From UBA5109 sp038148755 (lineage in GTDB: Bacteria > Pseudomonadota > Gammaproteobacteria > Pseudomonadales > Pseudohongiellaceae), in assembly GCA_038148755.1 (NCBI GenBank), contig JAYQWA010000014.1:1-59159 (forward strand): a stretch of 59,159 nucleotides of DNA, written 5' to 3'. A program made the position numbers and the translations under genes. The stretch's first letter is position 1, and each line of letters starts with the position of its first letter. The notes under the pieces were generated by a model that was not told where the DNA came from, ran no database searches, and saw only the letters and a program-made list of their open reading frames with translations. Below, in pieces: positions 8,435 through 16,824 of the stretch.

Positions 8435-9259
8435 CTATTGCATCAACTCGCTGGTTAAATTAGGTAAAATTCTTGCGGACAAACTAAAAGCATTGACGTA
8501 TAAAGTGGTTTCCTGACCATTGCGCATCACGGTCACCGGTAAAGTTGTTTCAGTGCTATAGCTCATCCATTGACTGGGATTGGACATCAATTCATCAATA
8601 CTTGTTGTACCAACCTGAACCACGACATCACCATCCTGTAATTCAGTCAGTGACAGCATTTCTTCCGAAATGCCACCGAGCTGTATCCCAGTGGCGGCAT
8701 TATCCAGTTGTATCGGTACAGCATCGAACATGTTTGCCAGGGAAAAGCCATCCTGTAATAAAACTGTGCTATTCGTATTTTGTCGCTGGTTACGAAGCTG
8801 TATTGGCATATCTTCAGGTTTTCTCATGGTTAGCTGTACCTGTCTGCCGCGCTCATCCAAAACAACTCGGGACGTGCTGACACTTACCAGCTCGACACCC
8901 GGCTGCAGTTCATCACCAATAGCAAAAACCTTTTCCGCTTGACCGTTTATACTGATTGTCGCTGTAGCAAAACCCTGCCTGCTTAAAACACCAAGCAATT
9001 CAGCATTGATACTCGCTTCAGCAAGCTGCTCTTCAGCTTCAATTTGTCTTAATTCCTGCTCCGAACTTAAGGTACTTTGCCCAAACCAACGCCAACTCAG
9101 GTTTTGATCAGTTGGGGCTGTCGCCTGCACTAATTGTATTCCTGTTTGTTCATTCTGGTCCGGGTCTGTCAAATAAGGCATGAGCATTAAAATCACCAGT
9201 ACCAGACAACAAAGCGACAAAGTGATATTTAAGCTTAGGCGCAAAGTATTAGCCTTCAT
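8435..9259 (-). CDS. gspC: Type II secretion inner-membrane protein GspC
   Basis: GspC links the inner-membrane platform to the secretin. The start is best placed at the ATG at 9259 (MKANTLRLSLNI...), 11 bases inside the end of gspM; an upstream in-frame ATG at 9319 would add 20 unlikely residues. The resulting 274-residue protein has one membrane helix (about residues 10-28), a periplasmic HR domain (LLGVLSRQGFATATISING... FAIGDELQPGVELV) and a C-terminal PDZ-like segment (GISEEMLSLTELQDGDVVVQV). It is followed closely by gspD. Confidence 0.9.
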   Translation of the reverse strand: MKANTLRLSLNITLSLCCLVLVILMLMPYLTDPDQNEQTGIQLVQATAPTDQNLSWRWFGQSTLSSEQELRQIEAEEQLAEASINAELLGVLSRQGFATATISINGQAEKVFAIGDELQPGVELVSVSTSRVVLDERGRQVQLTMRKPEDMPIQLRNQRQNTNSTVLLQDGFSLANMFDAVPIQLDNAATGIQLGGISEEMLSLTELQDGDVVVQVGTTSIDELMSNPSQWMSYSTETTLPVTVMRNGQETTLYVNAFSLSARILPNLTSELMQ

Positions 9260-9740
9260 GATTAAACTCCAGGCGCCCTGTAAAAGAAGTTGCTTGCTCA
9301 CTTCTATCAATCTGTACATTTGTCAGAGAAAAACCCTGACAGGCGCTTTGATGAATGAAGCGTAGGATGCTATTACCATCCAAACTTTCTATCTCCATCG
9401 AGTACATGATTTCACCATTAGCAGGCCTTTGCCTGAAATTCTCAAGTACCAATTGATTTCTACTTGCCAGCAACTCAAGTAAATCAGAATCAGGCAAGGC
9501 AAAAAATTGGTTGTCACGACAATTACTGACTAAGCGCTCAGCCACTGCAGACTGTTCCTGCATCCATTCCCTTTCCTCTATGAGTGCTGTTCTATCCTGC
9601 ATAAGTGCAGACCGGCTTGTCCATAATCCATCAAAAAACAAATACACTGCCGTTACCAGAACAAGAGTAGCTCCTGACAAAACAGTTATTTTTTCACGCG
9701 TCTGTAAAACTGACCAGAACTGAAGAAGCTTACCACTCAT
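9249..9740 (-). CDS. gspM: Type II secretion protein GspM
   Basis: GspM is a small bitopic platform protein that partners GspL. The 163-residue protein has a short cytoplasmic start, one membrane segment (about residues 17-34, ITVLSGATLVLVTAVYLFF), then a ferredoxin-like periplasmic domain. Sequence similarity in this family is low; the call relies on size, topology and its place between gspL and gspC, overlapping gspL by 4 bases. Confidence 0.88.
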   Translation of the reverse strand: MSGKLLQFWSVLQTREKITVLSGATLVLVTAVYLFFDGLWTSRSALMQDRTALIEEREWMQEQSAVAERLVSNCRDNQFFALPDSDLLELLASRNQLVLENFRQRPANGEIMYSMEIESLDGNSILRFIHQSACQGFSLTNVQIDRSEQATSFTGRLEFNHEG

Positions 9741-10828
9741 CGCCTGTACTCCGGGCTCAGAATCAGCGCTAAGCTATCTTCAGAGGTTACGCTAATGCGC
9801 TTTTCATAACCTTCAAAATCCCATTGCTCAGCAACAGTCGCAACAGATTGTGGCAGGATGAGTTCAAGACTGCCGTTTCGCCACGTCAGCCCCTGTAAGT
9901 CACAGTTGCATGATGACATGGCTCTATCCAAAACAGTTAAGGCCTGCATAATTTCACTTTGCAGACTTTCACGTTGCCTGAAACGATTGGAAATATAAGA
10001 TTCAAGTGTTGTTCTGATATTGCCAGAGCGTATGGTAAGTCCCGGAAACAAACTATAAAACGCAGATATATTTTGATCACGTAAAGCTGCGATTTCTTCT
10101 TCCAACCGCTTGTTCTGCATATTCAGGGTGGCAAAACCCAACACTAGCGCCAACACAAACAAAGCTGCTGTTTTCAGCCATGGCATCAGATCATTGGGCG
10201 TTGACGCAAGCGCAAAATCACCTTTGAGCAAATTGGCATTAGCAGGGTATCCAGCATATTGCCAATCAATACTCGGATGTACTATTTCAACTTTCTCTGC
10301 AAATTTCTCTTTAAACAGTGTCGGTAATTCATCTTCGGATAGTCCAGATAAACTAAGCGAGCTCCCTGTTTTTTGCATTAAGTCAGCCAGCATATGCCAG
10401 GCTAAATTAGCCGACGCTGAAAAGCCCTCGAATTCACCACAGCGAACCAATATTCTGTCGGCATGCTTGGCGACACAAAGTAAACCTGAATGCCAGGGCA
10501 AAGCCATGTAATCCGGTATAAGCCGATAACTAGCTAAACCTGATGCTTCCACAGTCTCTTTCCAGGCCTGAATCTGAGACCTGGCCACTACCAAAACATT
10601 GAGTTTATTCTGGTCTTTACCCGCAATAACAAAGTGCATGTCATCAGGGGACTGCAAAATTTTATCTTCCAGCATCCAGGGTAGCAGATCAGGCCATTTA
10701 TGTCTGGGAGCAGAAGGGACAGGCACCTGGTGAAACACCAGTCTATCGGATGGCACCCAGATGCAAGGTTCGCTGCTCTTGAGCAACTCAACAGAAAAGT
10801 TTGCGATCTGATCCAGGTGACTATTCAT
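9737..10828 (-). CDS. gspL: Type II secretion protein GspL
   Basis: GspL recruits the GspE ATPase to the membrane. The 363-residue protein has a cytoplasmic actin-like domain (about 1-215; WVPSDRLVFHQVPVPSAPRHKWPDLLPWMLED is the typical N-terminal stretch, here split by no gap), a single membrane helix (about 223-240) and a periplasmic ferredoxin-like domain ending LILSPEYRR. It overlaps gspK and gspM by 4 bases each, indicating translational coupling. Confidence 0.92.
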   Translation of the reverse strand: MNSHLDQIANFSVELLKSSEPCIWVPSDRLVFHQVPVPSAPRHKWPDLLPWMLEDKILQSPDDMHFVIAGKDQNKLNVLVVARSQIQAWKETVEASGLASYRLIPDYMALPWHSGLLCVAKHADRILVRCGEFEGFSASANLAWHMLADLMQKTGSSLSLSGLSEDELPTLFKEKFAEKVEIVHPSIDWQYAGYPANANLLKGDFALASTPNDLMPWLKTAALFVLALVLGFATLNMQNKRLEEEIAALRDQNISAFYSLFPGLTIRSGNIRTTLESYISNRFRQRESLQSEIMQALTVLDRAMSSCNCDLQGLTWRNGSLELILPQSVATVAEQWDFEGYEKRISVTSEDSLALILSPEYRR

Positions 10829-11886
10829 GAGTCTGAGTCCAGATGTTCACAAAAACCTGTAGGACCCATAGACGTATCATCACCCAGACTACCTGCAAAA
10901 CTTGGAACCATTGTCACTGTTCTTGAAATAACAACAGGGTCATTTCTGTCATAACGACCCAATACACTATCAATTCTTAGCTGTGATTCACCAAGCATAA
11001 CTTCCAACTGCAACTGAAAGTAGTCAGTCGTAATTCCTACAAAATCTGCTGCCCATAAATCTTCAACCTGCTGTAAGTCCATATCCAAGGCACCACTTAA
11101 ACCTTCGTAAAAGTTATCCAGACTATAAAAAGGCCTTTGTCTCAATACGTAATCAGCAAAGGCCTGAGGAGTTTCACCTCCCATTGCCAGAAGAATTTGC
11201 TCTGAAGCCGTATTGATATTAATACTGCTGGCTCTTGGCAATGCTGAAATCCAGGGTTTGAGTAATCTGACAGACCCCGGCCCATAACCTCTCATAATAG
11301 CCAATTCTTCAACGTCAGTTAATGCGGAATTGGCAACCATAACAAGCTGCCTGTTGGCATCATAATTTTGCTGCTCTGCACCCCATTCACTGACTTCAGT
11401 GTCATCACTATCCACCCAGTCAATAATTGTTGCTACAGAAGCCTCATCAAAAGGCAATTCACTGGCGCGCAACAGAGCCAGCCAGGTCCGTACCAGACCG
11501 TTAGTCTGGTTTTCCATTTCAGCGTTGAGTTTTTCTCCATCATAAATGGAAAAAGAACTGATATTGACTCTGCCCTGTAAATCCTGCAAACAGCCTCGTA
11601 AGAATCCACCCTCTACAGGCAATACAGGTACCGCAATAGCCCAGTTTTCCTGGAGGTGATCTACCCCTCTGTCATCCTGGTCAGACGATAATAATTGTCG
11701 CGCCCAGCTCTCTGCACTTAATGCTAACAGGAGTGCCTGGTCCCCATGTAAACTTTTAGTCAATCTGGCCACATCAATCTGGTGCGCATAAAAAATATTT
11801 CCCATGGTTAATACAATTGCCAGCATAAAAATAAGTGCAGCGAGCAATGCTGCACCTGTCTGCTTTTGTGGATTTGTATTAACCAT
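10825..11886 (-). CDS. gspK: Type II secretion minor pseudopilin GspK
   Basis: GspK caps the pseudopilus tip with GspI and GspJ. The N-terminus carries a prepilin cleavage site (KQTG^AALLAAL) with the K-type GxALL motif in place of GFTLxE, then a hydrophobic helix. The large alpha-helical insert of about 200 residues distinguishes GspK from other pseudopilins; ASSININTASEQILLAMGG is the conserved helix-hairpin-helix-like region. The length, 353, is normal. It overlaps gspJ by 8 and gspL by 4 bases. Confidence 0.93.
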   Translation of the reverse strand: MVNTNPQKQTGAALLAALIFMLAIVLTMGNIFYAHQIDVARLTKSLHGDQALLLALSAESWARQLLSSDQDDRGVDHLQENWAIAVPVLPVEGGFLRGCLQDLQGRVNISSFSIYDGEKLNAEMENQTNGLVRTWLALLRASELPFDEASVATIIDWVDSDDTEVSEWGAEQQNYDANRQLVMVANSALTDVEELAIMRGYGPGSVRLLKPWISALPRASSININTASEQILLAMGGETPQAFADYVLRQRPFYSLDNFYEGLSGALDMDLQQVEDLWAADFVGITTDYFQLQLEVMLGESQLRIDSVLGRYDRNDPVVISRTVTMVPSFAGSLGDDTSMGPTGFCEHLDSDS

Positions 11887-12508
11887 TACTTTCCACTCCA
11901 GGCAGTAAACGTCTGCTCACTGTTCCATCTTCAAGCTGGATACTCACATCAACCATCAAGGGTAAACTCAACAGATTATTTTCAAACTCAACATCAATGG
12001 GTGGCCAGTTCAGCGAGTAATATCCCAGAGTTGTCAAATTATTGAAATCAACAGCACTGACATCTTCCAGCAATACCCGTTGCTGACCGTCAGAATCCCG
12101 TATTGAAACAAATGCGGGCCAGACTGTCCGCAGCAAGCGTCCCGTATCGTCAAGACGGTATTGAACTCTGGTCAGACCAGTCGGATTTGATTCCAGCAAA
12201 GCCCCACCACCGCGCGTAAAACTTAATAGAATATCACTGTTACTGGTTTGATAGGCTGCTTCGATCCCACCAAAACCATCAGCATATGATCTGGCTCTCA
12301 AGTGTAAAATATCATTTGAAATAATTTGCCAGGCTAATTGTAATTGCTGCTCATTTGACAGTTCATTCCGGCTACGCTGGTTAGTATTTAAAACAGATTC
12401 AATTGCCTGATAAGCCATGACAGACATCACCGCCAGCAAAAACAAAGAGACGATTGCTTCCAATAAGGTGAATCCAGATGATCTTTTATGATACTTGGCA
12501 GGCTTCAT
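11879..12508 (-). CDS. gspJ: Type II secretion minor pseudopilin GspJ
   Basis: A 209-residue pseudopilin with a normal prepilin signal (RSSG^FTLLEAIVSLFLL; Glu at +5) and the J-family features LAWQIISNDILHLRARSY and a late V-R-Y-R-L-D strand. It belongs to the tip complex with GspI and GspK. It overlaps gspI by 4 bases and gspK by 8. Confidence 0.92.
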   Translation of the reverse strand: MKPAKYHKRSSGFTLLEAIVSLFLLAVMSVMAYQAIESVLNTNQRSRNELSNEQQLQLAWQIISNDILHLRARSYADGFGGIEAAYQTSNSDILLSFTRGGGALLESNPTGLTRVQYRLDDTGRLLRTVWPAFVSIRDSDGQQRVLLEDVSAVDFNNLTTLGYYSLNWPPIDVEFENNLLSLPLMVDVSIQLEDGTVSRRLLPGVESNG

Positions 12509-12939
12509 GGGCTTAAAACACCTGCTTCATTGACTCTGCCTTGCCCACTTTGGGCATTCAACAAATACATTGTTAGAGTGCTTTGAGTATCATCTCCCTC
12601 TCTGGATTTAACACGCGCCTCATATCGAAAGAGATCCCTTCCCATAGCTGGTGTTACCTCTAATTGCCAATCCCAGTTTTGCCCAGCTTGCGCTTCGCGG
12701 CCATCAAGTTCAACATTGGTACTGCGAGTCACTGAAATCCACCCTCTGGTTTTTTGATAATTATCCAGTAGTTGATTCCAGGCGACCTGATTGCCATAAA
12801 AGCGTTGCCGCATCATAAGACGCTCATCAGCATATTGAGCCACCAGGAAAAGTACGCTGCCCAACACCCATGCCAATATCGTCAGTGCAATGACAACTTC
12901 AATTAAAGTAAAAGCTTGCTGACTACGAATCTTTTTCAT
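12505..12939 (-). CDS. gspI: Type II secretion minor pseudopilin GspI
   Basis: A 144-residue pseudopilin whose N-terminus reads MKKIRSQQA^FTLIEVVIALTI. The residue before the prepilin cleavage point is Ala where Gly is normal; Glu +5 is retained. Ala at -1 is tolerated by some prepilin peptidases but usually cut less well. Size and position between gspH and gspJ fit GspI. The gene starts in the TGATG overlap with gspH. Confidence 0.9.
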   Translation of the reverse strand: MKKIRSQQAFTLIEVVIALTILAWVLGSVLFLVAQYADERLMMRQRFYGNQVAWNQLLDNYQKTRGWISVTRSTNVELDGREAQAGQNWDWQLEVTPAMGRDLFRYEARVKSREGDDTQSTLTMYLLNAQSGQGRVNEAGVLSP

Positions 12940-13472
12940 CAGAGGTTGCGCTCTATAACAAGATTAATGCCGTCTTCCTCTTGACGATAAATAAACAAGG
13001 GGGCGTAATTCTCAAAAGCCAGACTTAAATTAACGTCAGGCTCAATATAACCATCCGGGAGCATAATAATATCCGGCAAGACAACACGGTTTCTTTCAGC
13101 GTTTCTATTATTGACACTGTTATTCCGACTAATAAATTTTCTCTCACTTTCATTTTCAGTCAGGGTAAGTTCTACAGCATCATCAAAAAAAAATGGCTCA
13201 GGCACATTTACCTCATACCAGGCATAATTATAAAAAACCATTGCCTGAAAACTTTGATCGTCAGCTGTTACGCCGTAAGCAGAACCTTCCAGCATGGCCA
13301 AATCAGACAGTTGCTCAAGCCAAACTAAAAAATCTTCCGCCTGGCTGGAGTAACGTCTATCGCTGGCCTGATTCAAAGCGAAAAAACTCAGTCCCGCCAT
13401 AATCGCGATAATAAATACCACAACCATTATTTCGAGCAGTGTAAAGCCGCGTTGTCTGGAATTTAAAATCAC
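12939..13472 (-). CDS. gspH: Type II secretion minor pseudopilin GspH
   Basis: A 177-residue pseudopilin with prepilin signal (NSRQRG^FTLLEIMVVVFIIAIMAG) and a C-terminal beta domain. It lies between gspG and gspI, as in standard operons, and its stop shares a base with the gspI start. GspH probably joins the core pseudopilus to the I-J-K tip. Confidence 0.91.
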   Translation of the reverse strand: MILNSRQRGFTLLEIMVVVFIIAIMAGLSFFALNQASDRRYSSQAEDFLVWLEQLSDLAMLEGSAYGVTADDQSFQAMVFYNYAWYEVNVPEPFFFDDAVELTLTENESERKFISRNNSVNNRNAERNRVVLPDIIMLPDGYIEPDVNLSLAFENYAPLFIYRQEEDGINLVIERNL

Positions 13473-13496
13473 GATAATTCTTTGTACTAGTTGTTC

Positions 13497-13928
13497 CTAT
13501 TTTATATTCCAGTTTCCCCAATCCTGATCAGCACCTTCTCCATTTTCCTGTTGATCAGCTCCCAGTGTGTAAATATCAAAATCCCTGCCGTTATTACTTG
13601 GGTAGGCATAAAGATAATTTTGCCCCCAGGGGTCAACCGGCATACTTTCCAGATATGGGCCATTCCATCTATCTTCTGATCCGGATGGCGCACTCAACAA
13701 AGCACTCAAGCCCTGGCTTTGAGTTGGGTAACGATAATTATCCAGCCGGTAAAATTTAAGCGCACTTTCTATCGCACGAATATCCTGTGCAACTCTGGTC
13801 TCTTCCGCTTGCTGTACTTTATTAAAAAGCGTTGGCCCTATCATGGCACCGAGTAAAGCAATAACAGCAACAACGACCATTATTTCAATTAATGTGAATC
13901 CTTTTTGAACGTTCTGTATTTTATTCAT
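13497..13928 (-). CDS. gspG: Type II secretion major pseudopilin GspG
   Basis: The main subunit of the pseudopilus. The 143-residue protein has the prepilin site QKG^FTLIEIMVVVAVIALLG and the strongly conserved G-family core FYRLDNYRYPTQSQGLSAL, the WNGPYLESMPVDPWG segment and the calcium-binding end YTLGADQQENGEG. The length is typical. Confidence 0.97.
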   Translation of the reverse strand: MNKIQNVQKGFTLIEIMVVVAVIALLGAMIGPTLFNKVQQAEETRVAQDIRAIESALKFYRLDNYRYPTQSQGLSALLSAPSGSEDRWNGPYLESMPVDPWGQNYLYAYPSNNGRDFDIYTLGADQQENGEGADQDWGNWNIK

Positions 13929-13947
13929 TTTTTTCTCCAGCCAGCAG

Positions 13948-15162
13948 CTAAATCATATTATTCATATCCATTATCGGCAGCATGACAGCCGCCACAATGG
14001 ATAGAATTATCAAGCCCATAATTATGATCAAAATGGGATTAAATATTTTCAAAAAAACTTCTACCGCATTTTTTAAACGTAAAGAATAGTAATCAGCAAC
14101 TCTCAGCAGCATCTGATCCAATTGACTTGAGGCTTCGCCACTGCCAACCATGTGAACCAGAAACCCACTGCCTAATTGGTGTTCAGTAAGCGCTTTTTGC
14201 AAACTTTTTCCCTGCCGCATACTTTCAGTAACGGCTTCCATTTTTTCACGCAAAAATAAATTATTCATGGTCGAAGAAGAAATTCTCAATGCCGCTAAGG
14301 CTGGCACACCGCTAGCCAGCAGTATTCCCAAACTTCTTGACCAGTCTGCTATGTTAGCCATACGCAACCATGAACCAAGACCTGGCAACTCCAATAAAAA
14401 AGCATGCCAGCGTATCCTTCTGCTGCTATCCCTCAAGAGATATTTTGCTGTGATAAAAGTGATAACCGCCAAGATTAATATACCCAGACCATAGCTTTGA
14501 GTGAACTCACTTAAACCAATTATCACTTTTGTAATAAACGGTAATTCCCGGTTCGAGGAAGCAAATACCACTGTGATTTTCGGCACAACCCACAGCATCA
14601 TGATGGTCACTACGACGATGGAAGTAATGATCAGCGTCAAGGGATAAATCAATGCGCGCGTTACTGTTTTACGATTCTCCATGTTGGTTTCGAGTTCGTC
14701 TGCCATACGCATAAGAATTTCATGCAGATGGCCACTTTCTTCGCCTACACCAACACCGGCAATGACACTGTCAGGAATTTTATAGGGACTGCGACGTAGA
14801 GCCTCTGAAAAACTTCTGCCTTCGACAATCTCACTGCGCCAACTTTGCATGATTCTGGCTTGCCTGTCTGTCTCGGCTTGTTCAATCGTCATCTTCATGG
14901 CTTCTTCAATCGGCAGGCCTGACTGAATTAAAATTGCCAGCTGTCTCAGTAGCAATGACAAATCGAAGGTACTGAGACGACCGCCTTTCTTGCCTGAAGA
15001 TTTATTTTGGCTATTGCCGGAAACACCTATTTCAATAACATCCAGAGGCAGTAATTTTTTATCTTTAAGCAAGCGCCTGGCCTGACGATCAGAGTCGGCT
15101 TCAATAATGCCACTGACCTGTTTGCCTGTTATGTTGTATGCAGAATAATCAAATGCCGGCAT
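13948..15162 (-). CDS. gspF: Type II secretion inner-membrane platform protein GspF
   Basis: A polytopic platform protein (404 residues) with two cytoplasmic GspF domains and three membrane helices (about 170-192, 220-240 and 370-395). Conserved parts are LLRQLAILIQSGLPIEEA, GVGVGEESGHL and GSGEASSQLDQML. It is 10 bases downstream of gspE, its ATPase partner. Confidence 0.96.
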   Translation of the reverse strand: MPAFDYSAYNITGKQVSGIIEADSDRQARRLLKDKKLLPLDVIEIGVSGNSQNKSSGKKGGRLSTFDLSLLLRQLAILIQSGLPIEEAMKMTIEQAETDRQARIMQSWRSEIVEGRSFSEALRRSPYKIPDSVIAGVGVGEESGHLHEILMRMADELETNMENRKTVTRALIYPLTLIITSIVVVTIMMLWVVPKITVVFASSNRELPFITKVIIGLSEFTQSYGLGILILAVITFITAKYLLRDSSRRIRWHAFLLELPGLGSWLRMANIADWSRSLGILLASGVPALAALRISSSTMNNLFLREKMEAVTESMRQGKSLQKALTEHQLGSGFLVHMVGSGEASSQLDQMLLRVADYYSLRLKNAVEVFLKIFNPILIIIMGLIILSIVAAVMLPIMDMNNMI

Positions 15163-15171
15163 ATCATTAAC

Positions 15172-16641
15172 CTAGTGGGACGTTACTCTCAGCACTTCTT
15201 CGATGGTGGTTGTGCCAAGCCTTACTTGCTCAAAGCCAGCTTCTTTTATACTCGGTGTTTTTGTGCGCACTGCTGCTTCCAATGTAATTTCCCCGGCATT
15301 TTCATGAATTAGCTGTTGCAACTCTGTATCAATAACAACCAGTTCAAATAAGGCTTGCCTGCCATAAAAACCGGTATTATTACATTGTTCACAACCAACT
15401 GCCTGATAGATAGAGTCTCCCGGGTTTAAGCCAATCAAATTACTTTGAAACTCGTCGCAAGAAACTTCCCGACGACAATGCTGACATAGCTTTCGCAATA
15501 AACGCTGCGCAATTATTCCTCGAATTGTTGAGGCTAATAAAAAGCTGTCAACACCAATATCCTGTAACCTAGTGATAGCCCCAGATGCAGTATTGGTATG
15601 TAAAGTAGATAGCACTAGATGCCCGGTTAAGCTTGCCTGGGTGGCTATTTCGGCGGTTTCTTTATCCCTGATTTCACCGATTAAAATAGCGTCAGGATCC
15701 TGTCTTAAAATTGCCCGCAGGCCTTTTGCAAAGGTCATCCCTGCACGCATGTTGATTTGTGTTTGACTGATTCCCGGCAAATCGTACTCTACCGGGTCTT
15801 CTACCGTCATAATGTTTCGTTCCTGACGGTTCATCTGTTGTAAAGCTGCATATAGCGTTGTAGTTTTACCAGAGCCGGTAGGACCTGTTACTAGGATAAT
15901 GCCATGCGGACGTTGAATCAGTTGTTCCAGCCTGCCTTTGGTTTCTGCAGGCATACCTAAATCTTCGGTCTGCATTTTACCCGCATCTTTATCCAGTAAA
16001 CGCATGACTACCCGTTCACCATAACTGGATGGCATGGTTGAAACACGCAAATCAATACTACGTCCACCCAGTTTAACAGCCATTCGCCCATCCTGTGGCA
16101 AACGCTTTTCTGCTATATCCAGGCGGGACATCACTTTTATACGGGAAATGAGTAAAGGGGCTATCTGAATCGAAGGTTTTAAAACAGTTCGTAATACGCC
16201 ATCAAGCCGAAATCTTACTGCCGCCTGTTTTTCATAAGGTTCTATATGGATATCCGAAGCATGCTCTTTCAAGGCTTCAGCCAAGATAGAATTAAGCAAA
16301 CGAATTATCGGCGCATCATTTTCGGAATCAAGCAGATCAGCAGATTCCTCAAGGGCTGCGGCAGCTTCTTCAAGATCAACAAAATCTTTAATTCCTGCCA
16401 TCACAACTTCTGAAGAGGATTGCTGATTCTGGTACAGGTCATTCAACTGCTTATCAAATTGTTCCTGGTCAACTTCTACCAGTGACAAATCTGCATGACT
16501 AAAACGTGCAATCTCATTGATGACCCAGTTTTCTACATCCGCAGTATGCACAAGTTCAGCCTGTTCGGGCCGAACAAGCACCTGATTTTGACGGGCAAAA
16601 TCATAGGGGAGCAGTACCAGTGATCCAGAATTATCAATCAT
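15172..16641 (-). CDS. gspE: Type II secretion ATPase GspE
   Basis: The hexameric ATPase that powers pseudopilus assembly. The 489-residue protein shows Walker A (GPTGSGKTTTLYAAL, about 255-270), the Asp box (MTVEDPVEYDLPGI), Walker B (AILIGEIRDKETAEIA), the His box (GHLVLSTLHTN) and the C-terminal zinc-binding four-cysteine module (CQHC... CEQC). It is the first gene of this operon, not the third as in the C-D-E order. Upstream DNA (16642-16770) is A+T-rich; I could not fix a promoter. Confidence 0.97.
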   Translation of the reverse strand: MIDNSGSLVLLPYDFARQNQVLVRPEQAELVHTADVENWVINEIARFSHADLSLVEVDQEQFDKQLNDLYQNQQSSSEVVMAGIKDFVDLEEAAAALEESADLLDSENDAPIIRLLNSILAEALKEHASDIHIEPYEKQAAVRFRLDGVLRTVLKPSIQIAPLLISRIKVMSRLDIAEKRLPQDGRMAVKLGGRSIDLRVSTMPSSYGERVVMRLLDKDAGKMQTEDLGMPAETKGRLEQLIQRPHGIILVTGPTGSGKTTTLYAALQQMNRQERNIMTVEDPVEYDLPGISQTQINMRAGMTFAKGLRAILRQDPDAILIGEIRDKETAEIATQASLTGHLVLSTLHTNTASGAITRLQDIGVDSFLLASTIRGIIAQRLLRKLCQHCRREVSCDEFQSNLIGLNPGDSIYQAVGCEQCNNTGFYGRQALFELVVIDTELQQLIHENAGEITLEAAVRTKTPSIKEAGFEQVRLGTTTIEEVLRVTSH

Positions 16642-16775
16642 ATAGTGTTTTAAATAAGGGCTAATATCAGGTTTATGCTATTTGAGTACAGTTTACTGCT
16701 AAATAGACAAACATCAATAAATACAAAGGGTTTATGCGAAATCGATAAGCTAAGGTTCAGCTACTTATAATAAGT

Positions 16776-16802
16776 AAAAACCCCGCAAAAGCGGGGTTTT
16801 TT
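16776..16802. terminator. Terminator after the TonB-dependent receptor
   Basis: A stem CCCCGC / GCGGGG with loop AAAA is flanked by A5 and T6. It stands between the end of the receptor gene and the start of the secretion operon, so the two are separate transcription units. Confidence 0.9.
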
Positions 16803-16824
16803 CAAAGCTCTCTAAAAGCAGTGA

